Shown here in pieces: positions 44,545 through 53,560 of a DNA stretch of 64,000 bases. The stretch's first letter is position 1. Each line of letters begins with the position of its first letter. Source of the DNA: Rhodococcus sp. OK302. Its GTDB lineage: Bacteria > Actinomycetota > Actinomycetes > Mycobacteriales > Mycobacteriaceae. The notes under the pieces are model-generated. The model saw only the letters and a program-made list of their open reading frames with translations, was not told the origin of the DNA and searched no databases. The position numbers and the translations under genes are program-made. The stretch spans positions 4,519,501 to 4,583,500 of the forward strand of contig NZ_NPJZ01000001.1 of NCBI RefSeq assembly GCF_002245895.1, read 5' to 3'.

Positions 44545-44946
44545 ATGTCGAATCAAGAGTTGCCGGATGACGGCGCCTGTTGCTCCCCGCTCGTTCGTGA
44601 ACCCCTGTCCGAAGACTGGGCCGGCGACCTGGCCAAGATGTTCAAGGCACTCGGCGATCCCGTGCGCCTGCGCCTGCTCAGTCTGGTCGCCAGTCACGCC
44701 GGCGGCGAAGCCTGCGTCTGCGACATCTCCGACACCTTCGACCTCTCCCAGCCGACAATCTCGCATCACCTCAAAGTGCTGCGCCAAGCCGGCCTCCTCG
44801 ACTGCGAACGACGCGGAACCTGGGTGTATTACTGGGTGATTCCCGGTGCGCTGCAGCAGTTATCCGCTGTGCTACTCGTCGAAGGTTCCACCGCGACCAC
44901 TACTGACGCATGCTCCGCGGCCGCAGGCATCGAGGTCACGGCATGA
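44545..44946 (+). CDS. arsR: Arsenical-responsive ArsR repressor
   Basis: 133 residues. Winged helix with ALGDPVRLRLLSLV, the metal-sensing ACVCD segment, and recognition helix SQPTISHHLKVLRQAGLL. A C-terminal extension carries one more cysteine, and GACC occurs near the N-terminus (CCSP), so extra thiols could join the site. Dissociates from DNA on binding As(III). ATGA overlap with acr3: an operon. Confidence 0.93.
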   Translation: MSNQELPDDGACCSPLVREPLSEDWAGDLAKMFKALGDPVRLRLLSLVASHAGGEACVCDISDTFDLSQPTISHHLKVLRQAGLLDCERRGTWVYYWVIPGALQQLSAVLLVEGSTATTTDACSAAAGIEVTA

Positions 44947-46031
44947 GTAGTGCCTCTGACACCACAAAACCCGCCGTCGTCGGCAAACTCTCCACCGTCG
45001 ACCGATATCTCGCGGTCTGGATCGGCGTTGCCATGGTTGTGGGCCTGCTGCTGGGACGATGGATCCCCGGCCTGAATAACGCTCTGGAGAAAGTGCAGAT
45101 CGACGGCATCTCCTTGCCGATCGCCCTCGGACTGCTGATCATGATGTACCCGGTACTCGCGAAGGTGCGATACGACCGCCTCGACACGGTCACCGGAGAC
45201 AAGAAACTCCTGGCCGGATCACTGGTCCTCAACTGGGTTGTCGGTCCGGCACTCATGTTCGCGCTGGCCTGGCTGTTCTTGCCCGACCTCCCCGAGTATC
45301 GAACAGGCCTGATCATCGTCGGCCTCGCCCGCTGCATCGCAATGGTCATCATCTGGAACGACCTAGCCTGCGGGGACCGCGAAGCCGCGGCAGTTCTGGT
45401 CGCCATCAATTCGGTATTTCAGGTCATCATGTTCGCGGTTCTGGGATGGTTCTACCTCTCGGTTCTGCCCGGGTGGCTCGGCCTCGAGCAGACCACTATC
45501 GACGCGTCCCCGTGGCAGATCGCAAAATCTGTCCTGATCTTCCTCGGCATCCCGTTGCTCGCAGGGTTCCTGTCCCGATTCTTCGGCGAACGCGCCAAAG
45601 GCCGCGACTGGTACGACAACAAATTCATCCCCAAGATCAGCCCCTGGGCGCTGTACGGCTTGCTGTTCACGATTGTCGCGCTCTTCTCGATGCAGGGTGA
45701 ACAGATCACGTCCCAGCCGTGGGACGTCGTCCGTATTGCACTCCCACTACTTGCCTACTTCGCACTGATGTGGGGAGGAGGCTATATCCTCGGCGCCGCT
45801 ATCGGATTGGGTTACGAGCGCACCACGACCCTCGCATTTACCGCCGCCGGCAACAACTTCGAACTCGCCATCGCAGTCGCCATCGCCACCTACGGCGCAA
45901 CTTCCGGCCAGGCTCTCGCCGGAGTGGTCGGTCCACTCATCGAAGTACCGGTTCTGGTTGGCCTGGTTTATGTCTCCCTCGCACTTCGTAAACGCTTCTC
46001 CCCCACCGCCCGAGAGGTTTCGCTCAGATGA
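44943..46031 (+). CDS. acr3: Arsenite efflux permease, ACR3 family
   Basis: 362 residues with about ten membrane helices. The fourth-helix cysteine in GLARCIAMVIIWNDLACGD and AGNNFELAIAVAIA are typical of ACR3. Exports arsenite using the proton gradient. Coupled on both sides (ATGA overlaps) to arsR and arsC. Confidence 0.94.
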   Translation: MSSASDTTKPAVVGKLSTVDRYLAVWIGVAMVVGLLLGRWIPGLNNALEKVQIDGISLPIALGLLIMMYPVLAKVRYDRLDTVTGDKKLLAGSLVLNWVVGPALMFALAWLFLPDLPEYRTGLIIVGLARCIAMVIIWNDLACGDREAAAVLVAINSVFQVIMFAVLGWFYLSVLPGWLGLEQTTIDASPWQIAKSVLIFLGIPLLAGFLSRFFGERAKGRDWYDNKFIPKISPWALYGLLFTIVALFSMQGEQITSQPWDVVRIALPLLAYFALMWGGGYILGAAIGLGYERTTTLAFTAAGNNFELAIAVAIATYGATSGQALAGVVGPLIEVPVLVGLVYVSLALRKRFSPTAREVSLR

Positions 46032-46456
46032 CCGACAAGCCCAGCGTATTGTTCGTGTGCGTCCACAACGCCGGCCGATCACAGATGGCGGCAGGTTTCC
46101 TCAACCATCTCGCCGGAGATTTCATCGAGATCCGCTCAGCCGGATCCGCACCGGCAGAGACCGTCAATTCCGCCGCAATCTCGGCGATGGCCGAACTCGG
46201 TATCGACATCTCCGCTCAACGCCCCAAGATCCTCACCTCAGATGCCGTACAGGCATCTGATGTCGTCATCACGATGGGCTGCGGCGACACCTGCCCGATC
46301 TTCCCCGGCAAGAGTTACCGCGACTGGGTCCTCGACGATCCTGCCGGTCAGGGCATCGACGCGGTACGGCCCATCCGAGACGAGATCCAGCAACGCGTGC
46401 AGGCACTGATCGCCGAACTGACCTCGCCCGTACCTCCAGAAACAAACCGGCAATAG
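46028..46456 (+). CDS. arsC: Arsenate reductase, low-molecular-weight phosphatase type
   Basis: 142 residues. P-loop CVHNAGRSQ with nucleophile Cys11, and a second cysteine pair in CGDTCP, with the DWVLDDP loop. Reduces arsenate to arsenite for export by the ACR3 permease; electron donor in actinomycetes is thioredoxin or mycothiol/mycoredoxin. ATG overlaps the acr3 stop (ATGA). Confidence 0.92.
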   Translation: MTDKPSVLFVCVHNAGRSQMAAGFLNHLAGDFIEIRSAGSAPAETVNSAAISAMAELGIDISAQRPKILTSDAVQASDVVITMGCGDTCPIFPGKSYRDWVLDDPAGQGIDAVRPIRDEIQQRVQALIAELTSPVPPETNRQ

Positions 46457-46563
46457 TACTTTCGATCGACAACCTTCCGATTTGTCCGAAATGCTGGATT
46501 TGCGCACCAGGTAATCAGTAATGTCGAAGATCCGCGCGGCAATCCCCCGAGGGGAGCAGGCTC

Positions 46564-47388
46564 ATGGATCTGAACACCATTACCGGCGTCGTGCGGCGAC
46601 CACCCGATCTCCCCGGAGTGATCTGGCGTCCCGGCGATGCGTGGCTCGCAGGCGGAACATGGCTGTACTCGGTAGAACAGCCCGAATTGGATCGTCTTGT
46701 AGATCTCACGACACTCGGCTGGGCGCCCCTCGACCCAAGCGAGGTGGGCCTCACCATCGGCGCGACCTGCACAATCCGTGACCTGTATGCGTATGTCCCG
46801 CCACCGCATTGGGGTTCAACACCGCTCTTTGCATTCGCGTGCGAATCATTTCTGTCGTCGTTCAAGATCTGGAACTCCGCGACCGTCGGCGGCAATATCT
46901 GCATGTCTCTGCCCGCCGGCCCGATGATCACACTGACAGTCGCCCTCGAAGCGACCTACACGCTCTGGGCCACAGACGGATCCGAGCGGACAGTCGACGC
47001 CGTAGATTTCGTGACCGGCGACCACCAGAACGTTCTCGCTCCCGGCGAGATACTCCGCAGCATCGACATCCCGGCACATGCACTCGGCAAACGTCACACC
47101 CATCGCAGATTCAGCCTTACTCACCTCGGCCGTTCGACGATCTTCATGATCGCTACGCAGACGCGCGGCACCACGGATCTCCTGCTTACCATCACGGCCG
47201 GGACAACCAGTCCTGTGCGGTTGGCATTCGAGACCATGCCCGACGCCACAACTCTTCGATCGCGCATCGACGCCATTCCTGACGAAGTCTGGTTCGACGA
47301 CCCCAACGGCACCCCCAACCACCGGCGTCACCTTGCGCGGCATTTTGCCGAGGAAATACGCGTCGAACTGAGCGAGGATCAGCCATGA
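46564..47388 (+). CDS. Molybdenum hydroxylase FAD subunit
   Basis: 274 residues. FAD-binding domain of the molybdopterin dehydrogenase (CO dehydrogenase medium-subunit) family: AGGTWL phosphate loop, VGLTIGATCTIRDL, and IWNSATVGGNICMSLPAGPM. Passes electrons between Fe-S clusters and FAD. GGGGAG precedes ATG. ATGA overlap with the following Fe-S/Mo subunit. The oxidised substrate is unknown. Confidence 0.85.
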   Translation: MDLNTITGVVRRPPDLPGVIWRPGDAWLAGGTWLYSVEQPELDRLVDLTTLGWAPLDPSEVGLTIGATCTIRDLYAYVPPPHWGSTPLFAFACESFLSSFKIWNSATVGGNICMSLPAGPMITLTVALEATYTLWATDGSERTVDAVDFVTGDHQNVLAPGEILRSIDIPAHALGKRHTHRRFSLTHLGRSTIFMIATQTRGTTDLLLTITAGTTSPVRLAFETMPDATTLRSRIDAIPDEVWFDDPNGTPNHRRHLARHFAEEIRVELSEDQP

Positions 47389-50078
47389 CGTACTCGGTGA
47401 ACGGCAACAGCTTCGAGACAGAGCCCCGTCCCGGACAGTGTTTGAGAACATTTCTCCGAGAGCTCGGACATCACGGCGTCAAGAAGGGTTGCGACGGCGG
47501 CGATTGCGGCGCGTGCACCGTCTGGGTCGCCGGCAACCCGGTCCACAGTTGCATCACTCCCGCGTTTCGCGCCGAAGGCCGCGAGGTCACCACTATCGAA
47601 GGCCTGGGGACGCCCGAAAATCTGCATCCGATGCAACAGCAGTTCCGCGATGCTCCGGGATTTCAGTGCGGGTTCTGCACTGCCGGCATGATCATGACGT
47701 CGGCCGCGTTGACGGACTCCCAGAAAGATGACCTACCACGCGCGCTCAAGGGAAACCTGTGCCGCTGCACGGGATATCGAGCCATCGAAGACGCTGTCAA
47801 CGGTGTCAGCGGAATCGAAGTGGCACTTCCCGGCGAAGCCGTAGGTACCAGTGTCGGCGCACCGGCCGCCACCGACGTGGTGACCGGCCGCGCCGAATAC
47901 ACGATGGACACAACAATCGACGGAATGTTGCACCTGAAGGTGCTCCACTCGCCGCACGCACACGCACGCATCCTCTCCATCGATACCGCGGAAGCCCTCA
48001 CCGTGCCCGGAGTGCATCGCGTCTACACGTGGAAAGACGTGCCGCGCAAACGTTTTACCACTGCAATCCACACCGACCACCTGGTTGACCCTGACGACAC
48101 GTACATTCTCGACAACGTCGTGCGCTTTGTCGGGCAACGCGTGGTGGCAGTCCTGGCCGACACTGTGGCTGCCGCAGAGGAAGCGCGTCGAAAAGTGGTT
48201 GTCGAGTACGAGATTCTCCCCGCAGTTTTCGACCCCGAAGAAGCGATGGCCGACGGTGCTCCCGCTTTGCACGGTTCGAACGACCCTTTCGTCCGCGATC
48301 CCGAGCACAACATCCTGCTCGAGATCCACGGTCACGTCGGCGACGTGGAGGCCGGATTCGCGGACGCCGACATCATTCACGAGGGCACGTACTTCTCGCC
48401 GCGGGTTCAGCATGCCCACTTGGAGACTCACGGTTCGATCGCGTGGATGGAAGAGGATCGACTCCACGTCCGAACCAGTTCTCAATCCCCGTCGATCGCC
48501 AAGGTCAAACTCGCGCATCTCTTCGACCTTCGTCCCGATCAGCTGCGAGTGTTCTGCAAGCGGGTTGGCGGCGGATTCGGCGGAAAACAGGAGGTGATCA
48601 GTGAAGATCTCGTGGCACTCGCAACCTTGGACACCGGCCGACCCGTCTGTCTCGAGTTCACGCGAGAGGAAGAATTCACGACAGCGTCGCCGCGTCACCC
48701 CATGAAACTGACAATCAAGCTGGGCGCCAACAAGGACGGGACACTCACTGCATTTCAGTACCGCAACATCTCCAACACCGGAGCCTACGGAAACCACGGC
48801 GGCGAAACATTGTTCGCCGGCGGTGCAGCAGTTTCGCTGTATCGCTGCGCCAACAAGAAGTTCGATGCGTATTCGGTCTATACAAATAGTGTTCCGAGCG
48901 GCGCCCTCCGTGGATACGGGATGACACAGCCTGCCTTTGCCGTCGAATCAGCGATGACGGAACTCGCAATCGCGTTGGGTCTGGACCCCCTCGAAGTGCG
49001 TCGACGCAACATCGTCCGCCCGGGCGACTCACTGGTCGCGCTCGAAGACGGCCCGGACGACGTCATTTTCACCGAAGACGGACTCGGGCAATGCATCGAT
49101 CTGGTTGATGCTGCCTTGAGCAGCAACCCAGTCCCGACCCTCGGAGACGACTGGCTCATCGGTACGGGCACCGCAAGCTCGTTGCACGAAACGGCGCCTC
49201 CGACAGAACACATCTCGGAGGCCTGGCTCACTCTCGGCGACGATTGTGTGTACGAACTTGCCATCGGCACAGTCGAATTCGGCGAGGGCACCTCCACCGC
49301 ACATGTCCAGATCGCAGCGAACCAGCTGGGAACCACGCCTTCGCGTGTGCGCATCGTTCAATCCGATACTGATCGAACCGGTTTCGACACAGGCGCTTTC
49401 GCCAGCGCCGGACTGTTTGTCGCCGGCAACGCCGTGCTTCGAGCGTCGAGCGCTGTGCGTGACCGCTTGCTCGCCTTCGCTGCATCCCACACCGGCGTCG
49501 CCCTTGATCAATGTTCGATGGACGACGACAAAATCCTGTGTGGAGATGTCCGCATCACTCTGGCCGAAGTGGTCGACGCCGGCCGAGCACGGGGAATCAG
49601 ATTCACCGAAGCCCGCAAAGCATACGGATCACCGCGCAGCGTGGTGTCCAATACTCACGGCTTCCGAATCGCGGTTCACCGAATCACCGGGGAGATCAGG
49701 ATTCTGTACAGCGTTCAGGCCACCGACGCGGGTGTGATCATCAATCCGGCGCAGGTGCGTGGACAGATCGAAGGCGGAGTTGCCCAGGGCATCGGCTTCG
49801 CACTCACCGAGAACTTCCACGTAGACGCCAACGGAACGATGATGAATCCGAATCTGCGCAACTACCGCATCCCCACGTACGCGGATATACCGCGCACCGA
49901 GGTCCTCCTTGTCGATTCAGCCGATTCCGTCGGGCCCCTTCGATCAAAAGGCATGGCGGAGTGTTGCATCAATCCAGTAGCGCCAGCGCTGGCAAATGCG
50001 CTTGCGAATGCAACGGGAACCCGCTTCCGGTCCTTGCCCCTCACTCCGGAGCGGATCTACACCGGACTGAACCGATGA
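47385..50078 (+). CDS. Molybdenum hydroxylase, fused 2Fe-2S and molybdopterin subunit
   Basis: 897 residues. Two 2Fe-2S sites: Cys36/41/44/56 in GCDGGDCGACTV and beyond, and Cys95/98/126/128 (CGFC and CRC). From about residue 160 a xanthine-oxidase-type domain follows: TAKKVL-like linker, GGGFGGK, GALRGYGMTQPAFAVESAM, and the C-terminal catalytic glutamate region GMAECCINPVAP. Small and large subunits are usually separate genes; here they are fused. Probably hydroxylates an aldehyde, purine or N-heterocycle. Operon with the FAD subunit and the ABM protein. Confidence 0.88.
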   Translation: MTYSVNGNSFETEPRPGQCLRTFLRELGHHGVKKGCDGGDCGACTVWVAGNPVHSCITPAFRAEGREVTTIEGLGTPENLHPMQQQFRDAPGFQCGFCTAGMIMTSAALTDSQKDDLPRALKGNLCRCTGYRAIEDAVNGVSGIEVALPGEAVGTSVGAPAATDVVTGRAEYTMDTTIDGMLHLKVLHSPHAHARILSIDTAEALTVPGVHRVYTWKDVPRKRFTTAIHTDHLVDPDDTYILDNVVRFVGQRVVAVLADTVAAAEEARRKVVVEYEILPAVFDPEEAMADGAPALHGSNDPFVRDPEHNILLEIHGHVGDVEAGFADADIIHEGTYFSPRVQHAHLETHGSIAWMEEDRLHVRTSSQSPSIAKVKLAHLFDLRPDQLRVFCKRVGGGFGGKQEVISEDLVALATLDTGRPVCLEFTREEEFTTASPRHPMKLTIKLGANKDGTLTAFQYRNISNTGAYGNHGGETLFAGGAAVSLYRCANKKFDAYSVYTNSVPSGALRGYGMTQPAFAVESAMTELAIALGLDPLEVRRRNIVRPGDSLVALEDGPDDVIFTEDGLGQCIDLVDAALSSNPVPTLGDDWLIGTGTASSLHETAPPTEHISEAWLTLGDDCVYELAIGTVEFGEGTSTAHVQIAANQLGTTPSRVRIVQSDTDRTGFDTGAFASAGLFVAGNAVLRASSAVRDRLLAFAASHTGVALDQCSMDDDKILCGDVRITLAEVVDAGRARGIRFTEARKAYGSPRSVVSNTHGFRIAVHRITGEIRILYSVQATDAGVIINPAQVRGQIEGGVAQGIGFALTENFHVDANGTMMNPNLRNYRIPTYADIPRTEVLLVDSADSVGPLRSKGMAECCINPVAPALANALANATGTRFRSLPLTPERIYTGLNR

Positions 50079-51040
50079 CTACGTCGGCCGGCAACGTGGC
50101 GACTGTCATCATCGGTCAGCGAGTGCGTGCGGGGCGGGAGGAGCCGTTCGAGATCTGGCAGAAAGACCTCAACCGCGCCGCCGCCGACTACACCGGGTTT
50201 CTCGGGGCAGAAGTCTCGGCTCCGACACCCGCCCAACCGGATTGGGTGGTCGTGTACCGCTTCGATTCCATCGCCCATGTTCAGGCCTGGATCAACAGTG
50301 CAACCAGGCAGGACTACCTCGATCAAGGCCGACAGTTCTTCGACGGGCCCGCCACACAACAAGTAGTGAGCGGCGGGATCAAGCCTCCCGACCCCTTGCT
50401 GACAGTCGTCGTAACCCACCGAGTCAGTGACAACAACATCGACGAGTTCCTCGCCTGGCAAGACAGACTGCGTGAGACCGAAAGCGCATTCGAAGGCTTT
50501 CGTGGGACCGAACTGTTCCGTCCCGTCGAGGGGGTCCAGGACGAGTGGACCACCCTCTACCGCTTCGACACTGCCGCACATCTGGACACCTGGCTGACGT
50601 CACCGCAGCGTCAGGAACTCCTGGCCGAGGGCCGCAAGTTCCATGATTTCGAACTACGGACAGTCGACAATTCCTTCGGTAGTTGGTTTGCCTTCGACGA
50701 GAACGGCAACGAGGCACCGCCACCGTCGGACACAAAAACCGCGGTAGCAGTGTGGGTCGGTCTGTACCCCACCGTCGTGCTGTTGACCTTGGCACTGTCA
50801 CCACTGAAAATGCCACTGTGGCTCGGTCTTTTGATCGGCAATCTTCTCTCGAGTTTCATCATGAGCTTTTTCACGATGCCGTACTACGTGAACCGATTGC
50901 TGCACAAATGGTTACGGCCGCCAGCGGGAGTTCCTGCTGCCAAGACCAACGCGCAAGGATTGGCGATTGTCGCGGCCGTAACAGTGTTCTGGGTTGTTGT
51001 CTTCTATGTAGCAACGACCCAGATTTGGTCACTTCCCTGA
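50075..51040 (+). CDS. Double ABM-domain membrane protein
   Basis: 321 residues. Two antibiotic-biosynthesis-monooxygenase ferredoxin-like domains (residues about 8-100, VIIGQRVRAGREEPFEIWQK, and about 105-200, VVVTHRVSDNNIDEFLAWQD), then three membrane helices (about 223-245, 248-275, 295-318). ABM domains act as cofactor-less oxygenases or haem-degrading enzymes. ATGA overlap with the molybdenum hydroxylase. The pairing suggests either a membrane-held oxygenation step on the same substrate or a membrane anchor. Confidence 0.75.
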   Translation: MTTSAGNVATVIIGQRVRAGREEPFEIWQKDLNRAAADYTGFLGAEVSAPTPAQPDWVVVYRFDSIAHVQAWINSATRQDYLDQGRQFFDGPATQQVVSGGIKPPDPLLTVVVTHRVSDNNIDEFLAWQDRLRETESAFEGFRGTELFRPVEGVQDEWTTLYRFDTAAHLDTWLTSPQRQELLAEGRKFHDFELRTVDNSFGSWFAFDENGNEAPPPSDTKTAVAVWVGLYPTVVLLTLALSPLKMPLWLGLLIGNLLSSFIMSFFTMPYYVNRLLHKWLRPPAGVPAAKTNAQGLAIVAAVTVFWVVVFYVATTQIWSLP

Positions 51041-51066
51041 CCCAGCTACCGAACACGCAGCATAAC

Positions 51067-51092
51067 CACCGGGGCATGTTTCTTCCCCGGTG
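51067..51092. terminator. Hairpin between convergent genes
   Basis: CACCGGGG and CCCCGGTG form a perfect 8-bp stem with a 10-nt loop between the ABM gene and the convergent HNH gene. No T tract on the plus side; probably acts on both strands. Confidence 0.6.
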
Positions 51093-51114
51093 TGCACGTT
51101 ACGCATTCGCTTGT

Positions 51115-52353
51115 TCAAGCTGCTGTCGGTGGACTGTTCCCCGGTATCGGAACCTGATACGGATCCACCGACATCGGTGGATAGAACCGGGTTCTCCGAT
51201 CGCCCCCGATCTCGACACTCCACTCGGTGTGGTGCAGCAACCGATGATGGTGACCACACAAAAGTATGAGGTTGTCGAAATCCGTTGGACCACTGTCCAT
51301 CCAATGAAAAATATGGTGGGCGTCGCACCATCCGGGCGGGGTTCCGCAGCCAGGAAACGCGCATCCCCCATCCCTGACCGCCAAGGCTCGCCGCTGCGGG
51401 ACCGTCGCGGTTCGCTCGTCGATTCCATGATTGAGCGGAACACCGTTCTTATCGAGCAGGATTCGGGTGACCATGCAATCGCAGGCCAGCATGCGGGCAC
51501 TGTCGAGGCTGATGGGTCCGGCCCAGTTGGTGATCGCGTAACCCAACTCCTCCGCGGATGGGAGGAGATCTTTGAGAACTTGCAGGTCCGTGAGGTCTTT
51601 CGCGGTAGCGGTGATCGTCAGGTGCGGTTTGACGCCACCTTCGACGGGGCCGAGGCCGGCCATCTCGAAGCGGCGCAGTAGTTCACAGAAACCGTCAGCC
51701 CGTCGAAGTGCCGGAGTACGTAGATCTTTCACACCGTCAATTTCGGGTGTCGGCTTCGAAAGTCCGGACAACAATGCAATCAACCGGGCACCGTTGACGG
51801 CGTCGAGGTCACCTTTGACGCTGACCCGTCCGTACAAACCTTTCGAAGCGTAGAACTCGTTGCGCTCGGAATCTTCCCCAATGGGGATGCCGTCGTCGCG
51901 GTTGCCGTACTTCTTTTCGATGCGCCGGATGGCTGCCCGGACGGCGTCGCAGTCGGAAACTTTTTTCGAGGCGAGGTCCAGAAGGATTTCGCGGGCCTTC
52001 TCGATGTCCGCGATGTGCATGTTCTCGGGTGGGTGCTGGCAGAACTGTGCCACCTGACGGGCCTTGAGAGCGTCAATGTCACCGCCGTGAAAGGATTGTG
52101 CGACTACGGGTTCGAGCATGAACAACCGCGCAAGGCTGACCAGTTGACTGCATTCGCCGATCTCGAGATTAGTGGACCGATGCAGCCACTGGGCGATGGC
52201 CCGGAAGCCGGTATCGGGGAGGGCGTCACGGGTGAACATCTCGACAACGAGGTGCACCAGGCGTGATTGCATCTCATGGCGGGCGCGGACCAGGTCGAGG
52301 ACCTCGACTTTGAGACCCTCACCGTCCAGTTGCCACGCTTCCCGATTCCCCAT
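51115..52353 (-). CDS. DUF222 / HNH endonuclease domain protein
   Basis: 412 residues. N-terminal DUF222 region (13E12-type, LARLFMLEPVVAQ, GDIDALKARQVAQFC) and C-terminal HNH nuclease: CAFPGC.TPPGWCDAHHIFHW, TDFDNLILLCGHHHRLLHH. These multi-copy actinobacterial genes are of unsure function. No nearby partner. TAGAAT sits exactly six bases before the ATG with no ribosome binding site. Confidence 0.88.
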   Translation of the reverse strand: MGNREAWQLDGEGLKVEVLDLVRARHEMQSRLVHLVVEMFTRDALPDTGFRAIAQWLHRSTNLEIGECSQLVSLARLFMLEPVVAQSFHGGDIDALKARQVAQFCQHPPENMHIADIEKAREILLDLASKKVSDCDAVRAAIRRIEKKYGNRDDGIPIGEDSERNEFYASKGLYGRVSVKGDLDAVNGARLIALLSGLSKPTPEIDGVKDLRTPALRRADGFCELLRRFEMAGLGPVEGGVKPHLTITATAKDLTDLQVLKDLLPSAEELGYAITNWAGPISLDSARMLACDCMVTRILLDKNGVPLNHGIDERTATVPQRRALAVRDGGCAFPGCGTPPGWCDAHHIFHWMDSGPTDFDNLILLCGHHHRLLHHTEWSVEIGGDRRTRFYPPMSVDPYQVPIPGNSPPTAA

Positions 52354-52359
52354 TCGTCA

Positions 52360-52365
52360 ATTCTA
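52360..52365 (-). promoter_or_regulatory. -10 element of the HNH gene (leaderless)
   Basis: TAGAAT on the minus strand, six bases before ATG 52353; -35 region weak. Confidence 0.45.
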
Positions 52366-52501
52366 ATCGAACAGGATTTCGATTCCTAGGGACATTTCGG
52401 ACAGATTTCAAAAAAGTATTGCTCGAGAGTTGTTGAGATAAAACATTTTTCGGAAGATCAGAGGCGTCTGGCCACTATGCCGGAACCAGCTGGAGATCCC
52501 C

Positions 52502-52652
52502 CTACTGGGCGTCGGTTTGCGGGTGGGTGCCGGCGATACCGTCGATCAGGCGGTCGCACACCGCATATATCTGTCCAGAGCCCCTTCGGTGTCGGCCGCT
52601 CGAGACACGAAAAGTGCTGCCTCGTCGAGGGCACCCAACAGGATCACCGTTG
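52502..52652 (-). pseudogene. C-terminal remnant of a TetR-family regulator
   Basis: Minus-strand codons give LLGALDEAALFVSRAADTEG, the start of the last helices of many actinobacterial TetR proteins. After ALDRYM the frame is lost and a neighbouring frame continues with CDRLIDGIAGTHPQTDAQ and a stop at 52502-52504. No N-terminal half or helix-turn-helix remains. Length compared with intact members (about 190 residues) shows a 5' deletion plus a frameshift. Confidence 0.6.
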
Positions 52653-52678
52653 ACTCTCATACAGCCCGCACGTAACTT
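52650..52678 (+). promoter_or_regulatory. Sigma-70-like promoter for the hydrolase gene
   Basis: TTGACT (52650-52655), 17-bp spacer, TAACTT (52673-52678), 42 bases before the chosen ATG 52721. Overlaps the 5' edge of the TetR remnant. Confidence 0.45.
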
Positions 52679-52720
52679 TCATACTGAGTGTTCGTAACTG
52701 TCGTGAGGACGGTATCCCAC

Positions 52721-53560
52721 ATGCTTCAAGTGAAGTTGAAACGAGCGACGATAGAGTATCGAGTGTTGGGTCCAGACGATTCGCCCTATCCCCCGGTGTT
52801 GTTCATTCATGGCATCCTCGTCGATCACAGGTTATGGATGGACGTTGCAGAAGGGCTTGCGCGCAAAGATTTCCGCTGCATACTCCCCAAACTTCCGCTT
52901 GGCTCCCACACGATTCCAGTCGACGACTCGGTGGATCTCACGCCCGGCACGGTCGCCGAAATGATCCACGACTTCATCGGCGCACTCGGCCTTCGCGACG
53001 TCACACTGGTGGGCAACGACACCGGCGGCGCCCTCTGCCAGCTCCTCGTGGACGCGCATCCCGACAGTGTCGGCAGCCTGGTACTGACCAACTGCGACGC
53101 GTTCGAGAAGTTCCCGCCGTTCCCGTTCAACGTCGTGTTCGCGACCATGCGTGGGCCGAGGTCGATCGGCCTCTTGTCCAAGTTGCTCAAGGTGGCAGCA
53201 CTGCGCCATTCGCCGCTGGGTTACGGCTTGCTGGTCCGACGGGACGACGCGTTGACCGCATCGTGGGTCGAGCCGATAAGCACCGATTCACGAATCGCCA
53301 AAAACTTGGCGACGCTGTTGCGTGGGGTCGGAGCGATGGATCTCACCGACGTCGCCACCCGATTGCCGCGCTTCACCAAGCCGGTCACGATCGTGTGGGG
53401 AATGGCTGACCGTGCCTTTACGCCCGTGCTCGGCCGTCGGCTCGCGGCCCTGTTTCCGGACGCCGCGTTCGTCGAGGTTCCCGGTGCGAGGACATTCGTC
53501 GCGCTCGATGACCCTGCCGCCGTCATCGACGCGATCGTGACGGCGGGAGCGCGCACCTAG
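52721..53560 (+). CDS. Alpha/beta hydrolase with Asp nucleophile, catalytic His missing
   Basis: 279 residues. Oxyanion region FIHGILVDHRLW and nucleophile elbow GNDTGG (Asp100), as in haloalkane dehalogenases and epoxide hydrolases rather than the GxSxG of esterases. Second acid region WGMADRAFTP. At the place of the catalytic histidine the sequence reads PGARTFVALDDP, with Thr where His is expected. Probably inactive or using altered chemistry. ATG 52721 chosen; a GTG at 52688 is in frame. Convergent overlap with the multicopper oxidase gene. Confidence 0.78.
   Translation: MLQVKLKRATIEYRVLGPDDSPYPPVLFIHGILVDHRLWMDVAEGLARKDFRCILPKLPLGSHTIPVDDSVDLTPGTVAEMIHDFIGALGLRDVTLVGNDTGGALCQLLVDAHPDSVGSLVLTNCDAFEKFPPFPFNVVFATMRGPRSIGLLSKLLKVAALRHSPLGYGLLVRRDDALTASWVEPISTDSRIAKNLATLLRGVGAMDLTDVATRLPRFTKPVTIVWGMADRAFTPVLGRRLAALFPDAAFVEVPGARTFVALDDPAAVIDAIVTAGART

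Noticed and set aside
44291..44839. 182-codon plus-strand ORF overlapping arsR
   Set aside because: Different frame from arsR, low-complexity R/P/S content; arsR has the metal motif and promoter.
47733..48797. 354-codon minus-strand ORF
   Set aside because: Antisense to the molybdenum hydroxylase with intact Fe-S and Mo motifs.
51115..52353. DUF222/HNH gene as part of a mobile element or intein
   Set aside because: No inverted ends, target duplication, integrase or host protein split is visible around it.
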